A DNA stretch of 6,182 nucleotides from Candidatus Omnitrophota bacterium. Its GTDB lineage: Bacteria; Ratteibacteria; UBA8468; MWAK01. The stretch is from assembly GCA_018829455.1 (NCBI GenBank), contig JAHJUB010000122.1:1-6182 (forward strand), in the 5' to 3' direction. A model generated the notes under the pieces. The model had not been told where the DNA came from. It ran no database searches and was given only the letters and a program-made list of their open reading frames with translations. Both the position numbers and the translations under genes were made by a program. How positions within the stretch are numbered: the stretch's first letter is position 1; each line of letters begins with the position of its first letter. Below are positions 1 through 5,786 of the stretch, piece by piece.

Positions 1-49
1 AGAAGTGCCTGGAAAACGCTTCACCCTGCTGTAATAAACAAGGAACCTG

Positions 50-79
50 TTGAAAATTGTGCGGTAATTAGTGTAAAAT
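50..79 (+). promoter_or_regulatory. Possible sigma-70-type promoter for the amaP-thi-ftsH-folE unit
   Basis: TTGAAA at 50-55 and TAAAAT at 74-79 are separated by 18 bases, each differing from the consensus hexamers (TTGACA, TATAAT) at one position. Transcription would begin near 85-87, so the whole 126-bp repeat at 94-219 would lie in the 5' leader of the first gene. This is motif reading only. AT-rich intergenic DNA gives such matches by chance, and the sigma factor preferences of the organism are unknown. Confidence 0.4.
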
Positions 80-93
80 GTATGGGTTATCCA

Positions 94-219
94 ATACCAA
101 TTTGCATTCAAAAATAGAGCAAGGCGGCGAGGAGGCAGCAACGCAGGCGTACACGGAAGTACGCCGAGGAAGATGGCGACGCGGCCAACGCCGCTATATG
201 AATGAAGGCACATTGGTAT
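94..219. repeat. 126-bp palindromic repeat with imperfect terminal inverted repeats
   Basis: The ends are inverted copies: ATACCAAT at 94-101 against ATTGGTAT at 212-219. The match continues imperfectly inward, with CATTCA at 105-110 against TGAATG at 199-204. Inside are a perfect 7-bp hairpin, GGCGTAC at 146-152 and GTACGCC at 159-165 with loop ACGGAA, and a 5-bp hairpin, GCGGC 181-185 and GCCGC 190-194 with loop CAAC. No frame across it looks protein-coding, and it carries no transposase. The layout is that of a non-autonomous MITE-like element or a structured extragenic repeat. It ends one base before the ribosome binding site of the next gene. Only one copy lies in this window, so its repeat nature is inferred from its architecture. 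Confidence 0.6.
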
Positions 220-220
220 G

Positions 221-227
221 AGGGAGG
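221..227 (+). promoter_or_regulatory. Ribosome binding site of the amaP-like gene
   Basis: AGGGAGG lies four bases before the ATG at 232 and fixes that start. It is one of only two clear Shine-Dalgarno sequences in the window. The genes inside the unit (thiD2E, thiC, ftsH, folE) have none of comparable strength. Confidence 0.7.
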
Positions 228-231
228 GTAG

Positions 232-807
232 ATGCGAATCTTTAACCGTCTGGTAGCCTGGATTTACAGTCTTGCCTCGCTTTACGTTTCCGTGCTCTTT
301 ATTCTGGTATGGCTTGACAAGGAGTTTGCCAACCAGTTTTTCCGGAAAATTGGAGCAATTCAACCATACCAGTTTGCCTTTGCCGGCGGCGCCCTTTTAT
401 TTCTGGGCGCAATCTGGCTTGTTTCCGCAATTGAACATCATTACCGCACCCGGTCCGTAAGTTTTTCCGGACCCGGCGGCCTGGTGCGGGTCCATCTTTC
501 CGCCATAGAAGATTTTCTGGTCAATGAAATACGCCAGCGCATTAAAGCGGTCAAGCGCATCCGGGTTTCAACCATCGTTGCGCCCAAAGGTCTCCAGGTT
601 TACAACCAGGTTATCATCTGGGCCGGTTATGACATCCCGACTACGACCGGAAAGATTCAAGACCTGGTAAAACGCCTGTTACAGGACACCATCGGAGTGG
701 AGCGCCTGGGTGAAATCAAGGTTCTGGTGTACCGCATCGCAACCACCGAGGAAGAAAGCGCCTCTAAAGAAGAAGAGGAATCAGAACTTGAAGATACGGA
801 AAGATGA
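232..807 (+). CDS. amaP: AmaP-like (alkaline shock response membrane anchor) protein
   Basis: This 191-residue protein has two N-terminal membrane helices (about residues 8-27 and 48-67), followed by a soluble domain that begins with a GPGG motif (80-83, inside SGPGGLVRVHLSAIEDFL). It ends in a strongly acidic tail (about 172-190). Two helices, the GPGG-x-VR-x-x-LSAIE segment and an Asp23-like alpha/beta domain are the pattern of AmaP, which in Firmicutes anchors the Asp23/Gls24 protein to the membrane in envelope-stress physiology. No asp23 gene is visible here; one could lie upstream of the window, or the soluble domain may act alone. The start is set by AGGGAGG at 221-227. The stop overlaps the next gene's start in an ATGA, implying translational coupling. 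The family call rests on motif and topology memory, so the biochemical role is an inference. Confidence 0.7.
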   Translation: MRIFNRLVAWIYSLASLYVSVLFILVWLDKEFANQFFRKIGAIQPYQFAFAGGALLFLGAIWLVSAIEHHYRTRSVSFSGPGGLVRVHLSAIEDFLVNEIRQRIKAVKRIRVSTIVAPKGLQVYNQVIIWAGYDIPTTTGKIQDLVKRLLQDTIGVERLGEIKVLVYRIATTEEESASKEEEESELEDTER

Positions 808-1841
808 ACAATTTATATCGCATCGTTGACGCCAATTTTAACCGTACCCGGGAAGGCCTGCGCGTTCTGGAGGAATTAGCGCGTTTCAGCGGCCAAAATC
901 CGGTTTTAACCAAAACCCTGCGCGGACTGCGGCACCGGATTTCGGTCCTGACGGAACGTTCTTTCCCGCGGCCCAAACTTCTGGCCAACCGGCGCAGCGA
1001 AACAGACCCGGGCCGGAACTTCCGGCCGGAAAAACGGACCGGAAAAAATGACCTCGTCCTCGCCAACAGTTTCCGGGTTACCGAATCCCTGCGCGTTCTG
1101 GAAGAAATGGCTGCGCTTTTGAAACCGGAGGCAACCGCATCTTTCCAGGATTTAAGATTTTCATTTTACGACCTGGAAAAGGGATTATCGGTTCTTTACC
1201 GTAAAAAACTACCGGATTATCCGGTCTATGTTATTGTTGACCCGGCGTTGATTCCAGGTGACCCGTTGGCTTTTGTTAAACCGCTCCTGGACGCCGGCGC
1301 AAAAATTTTCCAGTTGCGGGCAAAAAAGATGCCTGACCAACTGTTTTTGAAACTGGCTCAAAAGATACGTTTGGAAACCGAAAAATTTGATGCCTGTTTT
1401 ATCGTGAATGACCGTCCGGATATCGCGGCCCTGTCGGATGCAAACGGTCTTCATCTGGGCCAAACAGACCTTCCGGCCGTAAAAGCGCGGCAGATTTGCC
1501 CGGACGTATTAATCGGTGTCTCAGTCCGCTCCGTCCGGGAAGCGGAAAAGGCGATTGCCGAACGCGTTGACTATGTCGCGGTCGGCTCCGTCTTCCCCAC
1601 CGCCGGCAAAGAAGACGCAGCAATAGTCGGATTAAAAACTCTGAAAGAAGTGAAAAAAGCAACCGGCCGCACGCCGTTAGTGGCCATCGGCGGCATCACC
1701 CCGGAAAACAGCGGCAGTGTTTTTGAAGCAGGCGCAGATTACGTCGCGGTTATCTCCACGCTGTTGACCACGCAGCCGGAAAAAGCGCTGAAAACATTGG
1801 TTAAAAGTAGGGGCGAGGTTACATCCCCGCCCGCGGGCTGA
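804..1841 (+). CDS. thiE: Bifunctional ThiD2 (HMP-phosphate kinase)-ThiE (thiamine phosphate synthase) fusion
   Basis: 345 residues in two domains. Residues 1-135 match the ThiD2 family: DANFNRTREGLRVLEE at 9-24, LRHRI at 42-46, RRSETDPG at 63-70 and a second ANSFRVTESLRVLEE at 87-101. ThiD2 proteins characterised elsewhere phosphorylate HMP-phosphate but not free HMP. Residues 142-334 are a ThiE TIM barrel: QLRAKK 170-175, NDRPD 202-206, HLGQTD 217-222, IGVS 237-240, GSVFPT 261-266, IGGI 295-298 and AVIS 315-318. The enzyme should convert HMP-phosphate to the pyrophosphate and couple it to thiazole phosphate, in the cytoplasm. Two deviations from the usual ThiE signature are visible: R242 where His is common (S-x-H-S) and G268 where Thr/Ser is common (PT-x-T-K). 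The start ATG overlaps the amaP-like stop (ATGA). The last 11 residues and the stop come from a REP element, so the native C-terminus has been replaced or extended. Confidence 0.92.
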   Translation: MNNLYRIVDANFNRTREGLRVLEELARFSGQNPVLTKTLRGLRHRISVLTERSFPRPKLLANRRSETDPGRNFRPEKRTGKNDLVLANSFRVTESLRVLEEMAALLKPEATASFQDLRFSFYDLEKGLSVLYRKKLPDYPVYVIVDPALIPGDPLAFVKPLLDAGAKIFQLRAKKMPDQLFLKLAQKIRLETEKFDACFIVNDRPDIAALSDANGLHLGQTDLPAVKARQICPDVLIGVSVRSVREAEKAIAERVDYVAVGSVFPTAGKEDAAIVGLKTLKEVKKATGRTPLVAIGGITPENSGSVFEAGADYVAVISTLLTTQPEKALKTLVKSRGEVTSPPAG

Positions 1842-1878
1842 AAGCCGAAGGCGGGAGGGGACACAGCCCCTCCCCTAC
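1807..1878. repeat. REPIN-like double hairpin at the thiE-thiC junction
   Basis: The element opens with GTAG (1807-1810) and closes with CTAC (1875-1878). Hairpin A is GGGCGAGG (1811-1818), loop TTACAT, CCCCGCCC (1825-1832), with one A-C mismatch. Hairpin B is GGGAGGGG (1853-1860), loop ACACAG, CCCCTCCC (1867-1874), with perfect arms. The 20-base spacer holds a small hairpin, GGCT 1836-1839 and AGCC 1843-1846. GTAG-hairpin-spacer-hairpin-CTAC is the layout of a REPIN, two REP units in inverse orientation. The closely related element at 5787-5843 has the same loops and ends but a 5-base spacer. The thiE stop TGA (1839-1841) lies in the spacer, so the repeat encodes the end of ThiE. It ends 19 bases before the thiC ATG and could affect mRNA stability or coupling between the two genes. 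Confidence 0.8.
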
Positions 1879-1897
1879 ACAAAACGACACGTAACTT

Positions 1898-3133
1898 ATG
1901 ACTAAAAAAGAACTGACGGCTCTGGCAAAATCCGAGGAAATTTCCCTTTCCGACCTGGAAAACGGAATCAAAACCAATCGGATTGTGGTGGTAAAAAATC
2001 CCCACGGAAAAAAACCGCTCGCCATCGGCGAGGGATGCTTCGTAAAGATTAACGCCAATATCGGCACTTCACCCCACCAGGCGGATATCAAAAATGAATT
2101 ATCTAAATTGAAGAAGGCCGAGGAAGCCGGCGCCCACACCATAATGGACCTTTCCACCGGCGGAAACCTTAAAGAAATACGACGCCAGATATTGAGGGCA
2201 ACCGACTTGCCGCTCGGAAGCGTGCCCCTTTACTCGGCTGCGGTGGAAGTAACAGAAAGATATAATGACATACGCAAGATGAACCCGGAAACACTCTGGG
2301 AAAAGATAGAAGAAGAAGCGGCCGGCGGCGTTTCTTTCGTAACCGTCCATACCGGCGTGAGCGAGAAGATTGTCCGGGGGCTTCAGGAAGGAAAACGTCT
2401 GATTAATATCGTCAGCCGGGGCGGCTCCATCCTTGCCTGCTGGATGCTGGCGAACAAAAAGGAGAATCCGCTCCTGGCGGATTTCAACCGCCTGCTGAAG
2501 TTAGCGCAAAAATATAAACTCTGCCTGAGTCTGGGCGACGGATTACGACCCGGCGCCATTGCCGATAGCACCGACCGTTTTCAATTAGAGGAACTCTTCA
2601 CTTTGGGCCGGCAGGCAGAAGAAGCGCGAAAGGCCGGCGTGCCGGTCATAATTGAAGGACCGGGCCATATCCCGCTCCACCAGATTGAAATGAACGTCAA
2701 ACTGGCTAAAACCGTCTGCGGCGGAGCGCCGCTCTATCTGTTAGGTCCGCTGGTAACCGACATCGCCGCCGGTTACGACCACATCGTCGCCGCAATCGGG
2801 GGCGCCATAGCCGGAATGGCCGGCGCTGACTTCCTGTGCTACGTGACCCCGGCGGAACACCTTTCCTTGCCCTCCCCGGAAGACGTGAAAGAAGGCGTTT
2901 ATGCCTCGCGCATCGCCGCACACGCAGTTGACCTCTGCCGGGGAAAGAAGAGCGCCTGGCGCCAGGACTATCTTCTCTCTTCGGCGCGTAAAAACCGCAA
3001 CTGGCCGGAACAAAAGAGACTGGCCCTGAACCCGGATAAATTCCCGGAAAGAAAGATAAAAGAAGAAGATTACTGTTCCATGTGCGGAGATTTTTGCGCG
3101 CTTCGTTTCTCGGAATCAATCAGCAAAAAATAG
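1898..3133 (+). CDS. thiC: Phosphomethylpyrimidine (HMP-phosphate) synthase ThiC
   Basis: 411 residues, the short form of ThiC without the long N-terminal extension of the proteobacterial enzyme (over 600 residues). ThiC is a radical-SAM enzyme that rearranges aminoimidazole ribotide into HMP-phosphate for thiamine synthesis. Visible landmarks are INANIGTS and MDLSTGG in the N-terminal part, EGPGH (253-257), GYDHI (292-296) and TPAEH (317-321). H257 and H321 match the metal-binding histidines of characterised ThiC, with the same 64-residue spacing as in the proteobacterial enzyme. A C-terminal cluster motif follows at C393, C396 and C400. The cysteine spacing is C-x2-C-x3-C rather than the C-x2-C-x4-C of long ThiC. 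The ATG at 1898 suits the family N-terminus but has no clear ribosome binding site. No TPP riboswitch fits in the 56 bases after thiE. Its product feeds the adjacent ThiD2-ThiE fusion. Confidence 0.95.
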   Translation: MTKKELTALAKSEEISLSDLENGIKTNRIVVVKNPHGKKPLAIGEGCFVKINANIGTSPHQADIKNELSKLKKAEEAGAHTIMDLSTGGNLKEIRRQILRATDLPLGSVPLYSAAVEVTERYNDIRKMNPETLWEKIEEEAAGGVSFVTVHTGVSEKIVRGLQEGKRLINIVSRGGSILACWMLANKKENPLLADFNRLLKLAQKYKLCLSLGDGLRPGAIADSTDRFQLEELFTLGRQAEEARKAGVPVIIEGPGHIPLHQIEMNVKLAKTVCGGAPLYLLGPLVTDIAAGYDHIVAAIGGAIAGMAGADFLCYVTPAEHLSLPSPEDVKEGVYASRIAAHAVDLCRGKKSAWRQDYLLSSARKNRNWPEQKRLALNPDKFPERKIKEEDYCSMCGDFCALRFSESISKK

Positions 3134-3142
3134 CGTAAACCT

Positions 3143-5065
3143 ATGGAAAATAAAGATAAGGTTCCCTTAAAAAGAAGAATGCCGGAAATTCCCAAAACCC
3201 AGATGCCCAGTTTTTGGAAAAGTTTGCTCTTCTGGCTCGTTCTGGGCATATTTATCTTTTACCTGGCCCATACATCATCCTCAAGACTGACGGACAAAAA
3301 GATCCAGAAGATACCCTACAGCGATTTTCTGAATTTTGCCGCCAATAATGAAATATCCGGCAAGGTCACCATTCAACAGGGACAGATTAAAGGCAAAAAG
3401 ACGGATGGCGCCGAATTTCGGACGTTCAGCCAGGACCCGGATATCTACCAAGCGTTAAAAGATAATAAGATTCAATTTGAAGATTTGCCTGAGGCCGGCC
3501 GTTCCGTCTGGGCGCAGATTCTGGCCGGCGTCATTCCGGTTTTACTCATCGTCCTCTTCTTCTGGTTTATGATTTACCGCCGCGCCGGAGGCGGCGGAGA
3601 TCAGATTATGTCCTTCGGCCGCATCCGGCCCCAGCCCCTTTCGGAAACAAAACCCAAAACAACCTTCAGCGAAGTGGCCGGATACCAGGAAGCCAAAGAA
3701 GAACTCCAGGAGGTAATTGATTTTTTGAAAGACCCCCAGAAGTTCCAAAAATTAGGCGGCCGAATTCCCAAGGGAGTGCTGCTCATCGGCCCGCCGGGCA
3801 CCGGCAAGACCCTCCTGGCAAAGGCGGTGGCCGGAGAAGCCAACGTCTCTTTTACTTCCATCAGCGGTTCGGAATTCGTGGAGATGTTTGTCGGCGTCGG
3901 CGCCTCCCGGGTAAGAGACCTCTTCCGCCAGGCAAAGCGGATGGCGCCATCCATCATATTCATAGACGAAATTGACGCGGTCGGCCGGCAGCGGTTCGCC
4001 GGATTAGGCGGCGGCCACGACGAACGGGAACAAACCTTAAACCAGTTGCTGGTAGAAATGGACGGTTTCCACACCGAAGAAGGAATTATCCTGATGGCCG
4101 CCACCAACCGGCCTGACGTCCTGGACCCGGCGCTGGTGCGGCCCGGCCGTTTTGACCGGCAGGTTGTCTTGAACCTCCCGGACGTCCGGGAAAGAGAAGC
4201 CATCCTCAAGGTTCACACCCGCAACTCCAAATTGGCCGATAACGTTGACCTCTCCATCGTCGCCAAAAGTACGCCGGGGATGTCCGGCGCAGACCTGGCA
4301 AACCTCTGCAACGAAGCAGCCCTGATGGCCTCCCGAAAAAATCATCAGGTAATTGAAATGAACGATGTAGAAGAGGCGATGGACAAGGAGATGATGGGCA
4401 CACAGCACAAGAGCATGGTTTTAAGTCCGGAAGAAAAGAAAATTATCGCCTACCACGAATCCGGCCACGCGCTGGTCCAGCACAGTCTCCCGGAATCTCA
4501 GCCCATTCACAAAGTCACCATTATCCCGCGGGGCCGTTCCCTGGGCTCTACCCACATCCTTCCGGAAAAAGACATCCACATTGAAAGCGACAACTACTTC
4601 CGCAATTCCCTGATCACTCTCCTGGGTGGCCGGGCGGCCGAGAGAATATTCTTTGACCGGGTCTATACCGGCGCGGAAAACGACCTCCACTCCGCCACCG
4701 AACTTGCCCGGCAAATGGTATGCGAATGGGGCATGAGCGCCCGGATGGGCCCGGTCAGTTATCACAACCGGACCCGCAGTGAGGTTTTCCTGGGAAGAGA
4801 CCTGACGCAAAACCGGGAATACAGCGAAACAACGGCGCGGGAAATAGATGAAGAGGTAAAAAAACTTCTGGAAATATCCGAAAAAGAAGCGCTCCGCATC
4901 ATTCAGGAAAAGAGAGGAAGTCTGGAACGGCTCGCAAACACTCTTCTGGAAAAAGAGACGCTTACCGGGAAGGAGATTGACAAACTCATTTCGGGAATTA
5001 CAGAAGAGCCCGCAAAAGAAAACGACCAAAAAAATGGACCAGAAAAAGATTCAACAGGCAGTTAG
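3143..5065 (+). CDS. ftsH: ATP-dependent zinc metalloprotease FtsH
   Basis: 640 residues, normal length for FtsH, the membrane-bound hexameric AAA+ protease that degrades misfolded membrane proteins and short-lived regulators. The order is: basic cytoplasmic N-terminus, membrane helix about 25-43, external domain about 44-120, membrane helix about 124-145, then a Gly-rich linker. The AAA module has Walker A GPPGTGKT (216-223), pore-loop MFVGVG (248-253), Walker B with D275/E276 (IIFIDEID, 271-278), ATNRPD (320-325) and arginine fingers R333 and R336 (RPGRFD). The protease domain has HESGH (438-442), with D514 in AENDLHSATELAR as the expected third zinc ligand. All key catalytic residues are present. 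The C-terminal tail is charged and probably disordered. It starts 9 bases after thiC without a clear ribosome binding site, so expression from the upstream promoter is likely. Its last 32 bases overlap folE. Confidence 0.98.
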   Translation: MENKDKVPLKRRMPEIPKTQMPSFWKSLLFWLVLGIFIFYLAHTSSSRLTDKKIQKIPYSDFLNFAANNEISGKVTIQQGQIKGKKTDGAEFRTFSQDPDIYQALKDNKIQFEDLPEAGRSVWAQILAGVIPVLLIVLFFWFMIYRRAGGGGDQIMSFGRIRPQPLSETKPKTTFSEVAGYQEAKEELQEVIDFLKDPQKFQKLGGRIPKGVLLIGPPGTGKTLLAKAVAGEANVSFTSISGSEFVEMFVGVGASRVRDLFRQAKRMAPSIIFIDEIDAVGRQRFAGLGGGHDEREQTLNQLLVEMDGFHTEEGIILMAATNRPDVLDPALVRPGRFDRQVVLNLPDVREREAILKVHTRNSKLADNVDLSIVAKSTPGMSGADLANLCNEAALMASRKNHQVIEMNDVEEAMDKEMMGTQHKSMVLSPEEKKIIAYHESGHALVQHSLPESQPIHKVTIIPRGRSLGSTHILPEKDIHIESDNYFRNSLITLLGGRAAERIFFDRVYTGAENDLHSATELARQMVCEWGMSARMGPVSYHNRTRSEVFLGRDLTQNREYSETTAREIDEEVKKLLEISEKEALRIIQEKRGSLERLANTLLEKETLTGKEIDKLISGITEEPAKENDQKNGPEKDSTGS

Positions 5066-5603
5066 GCTTTACCTGGAAGGAATCGGCGAAGACCCGGACC
5101 GGAAGGAATTAAAAGATACTCCGCGGCGGGTATCCGAGATGGCCTTGGAACTTTTTTCCGGAATGGAAAATGACCCAAAAAAAGAAATGGACGTTGTCTT
5201 CGTTGAGGAATACAACGAATTGATTCTGGTCCGGGATATACCGCTCTACTCCATGTGCGAACATCACCTGCTTCCTTTTCTGGGTAGGGCCCACATCGCC
5301 TACATCCCGGACAAACACCGCATCACCGGACTTTCCAAACTGGCCCGGGTGGTGGAAATCTTCAGCCGCCGGCTGCAACTGCAGGAACGGCTGACCACCC
5401 AGATTGCAGACACCATTATGAAAACCCTGAAACCCCGGGGCGTCATGGTAGTGGTGGAAGCAGAACATCTCTGTATGACGATGCGCGGGGTCAAAAAACC
5501 AGGCAGCCGGGCGATAACCTCGGTTATGCGCGGCATCTTCCTGAAAGACGCCAAGACCCGGAATGAAGCGCTGAATTTAATCCACAAAATCCCCGCATTA
5601 TAA
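5034..5603 (+). CDS. folE: GTP cyclohydrolase I (FolE)
   Basis: FolE converts GTP to dihydroneopterin triphosphate, the first step of folate and other pterin synthesis. Starting at the ATG at 5034 gives 189 residues, the usual size for bacterial type IA FolE. The reading frame is open further upstream (ATG at 4977), but that would add 19 Lys/Gln-rich residues unlike the family and deepen the overlap with ftsH. MDQKKIQQAVRLYLEGIGEDP is a typical FolE N-terminus. C75 and H78 (in SMCEHHLLPFLG) and C147 (in EAEHLCMTMRGV) match the zinc ligands C110, H113 and C181 of E. coli FolE. H77 and H145 match its catalytic histidines. GSRAITS follows C147 as in the family. The gene overlaps the ftsH 3' end by 32 bases in another frame and has no clear ribosome binding site, consistent with coupling to ftsH translation. 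No other folate gene is visible nearby. Confidence 0.96.
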   Translation: MDQKKIQQAVRLYLEGIGEDPDRKELKDTPRRVSEMALELFSGMENDPKKEMDVVFVEEYNELILVRDIPLYSMCEHHLLPFLGRAHIAYIPDKHRITGLSKLARVVEIFSRRLQLQERLTTQIADTIMKTLKPRGVMVVVEAEHLCMTMRGVKKPGSRAITSVMRGIFLKDAKTRNEALNLIHKIPAL

Positions 5604-5632
5604 AATACGGTGAATCGTAAATGGGTAATAAT

Positions 5633-5660
5633 GTAGGGGAGGGGCTGTGTCCCCTCCCGC
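5633..5660 (-). repeat. Solo REP hairpin, exact reverse complement of part of the thiE-thiC element
   Basis: GTAG, then GGGAGGGG (5637-5644), loop CTGTGT, CCCCTCCC (5651-5658) and GC. All 28 bases equal the reverse complement of 1851-1878. It starts 30 bases after the folE stop. There is no T-run behind the stem, so it does not look like an intrinsic terminator. Confidence 0.8.
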
Positions 5661-5661
5661 A

Positions 5662-5714
5662 GTAGGACAGGCGTCCTCCTTCGCTAAAGCTTCGGCGGAC
5701 AAGTCTCGCCTGTC
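5662..5714. repeat. GTAG-led palindrome with long structured loop
   Basis: After GTAG (5662-5665, sharing its last G with the stem boundary) come the arms GACAGGCG (5666-5673) and CGCCTGTC (5707-5714), a perfect 8-bp inverted repeat. The 33-base interior can itself fold: GTCCTCC (5672-5678, overlapping the arm by two bases) against GGCGGAC (5694-5700), with one mismatch. It is a different stem family from the G/C-only hairpins on either side. Confidence 0.6.
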
Positions 5715-5727
5715 ATCGTGTGGTAAT

Positions 5728-5750
5728 GTAGCGGTGCGATTTATCGCACG
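5728..5750. repeat. GTAG-led palindrome, GTGCGAT/ATCGCAC
   Basis: GTAG at 5728-5731 is followed by CG and then the arms GTGCGAT (5734-5740) and ATCGCAC (5743-5749), separated by TT. This could equally be drawn as a 6-bp stem with loop TTTA. It is a short, perfect inverted repeat in the same GTAG context as its neighbours. Confidence 0.6.
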
Positions 5751-5754
5751 TATT

Positions 5755-5782
5755 GTAGTTGCCAAGCTTGCTTGGCTCTTTT
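5755..5782 (+). terminator. Possible intrinsic terminator after folE, also GTAG-led
   Basis: Arms GCCAAG (5761-5766) and CTTGGC (5771-5776) surround CTTG and are followed by TCTTTT (5777-5782), the stem plus T-run expected of a rho-independent terminator in the + direction. The stem is short and moderate in GC, and the T-run is broken by one C. GTAG at 5755-5758 precedes it, so it may be a REP unit that also ends transcription of the upstream unit. Confidence 0.45.
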
Positions 5783-5786
5783 AAAT

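Noticed and set aside
2..34. Possible 3' end of an upstream gene (reads EVPGKRFTLL then TAA)
   Set aside because: The codons look natural, but ten residues cannot be told from chance, and another frame is open to 117. Not listed as a feature.
3601..4209. Long open frame on the - strand inside ftsH (202 codons)
   Set aside because: It is an antisense shadow of the conserved AAA+ coding sequence; its composition (Ser/Arg/Pro-rich) reflects the codon bias of ftsH.
4421..5029. Second 202-codon open frame on the - strand inside ftsH
   Set aside because: It lies antisense to the protease domain, with no family motif and no ribosome binding site.
4977..5033. Longer folE start at ATG 4977
   Set aside because: It adds 19 Lys/Gln/Ser-rich residues not seen in FolE and deepens the overlap with ftsH; the ATG at 5034 gives the family N-terminus and length.
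5637..5658. Strong hairpin right after folE as a rho-independent terminator
   Set aside because: It is followed by GCAGTAGG with no T-run. The hairpin at 5761-5776 with TCTTTT is the better candidate.
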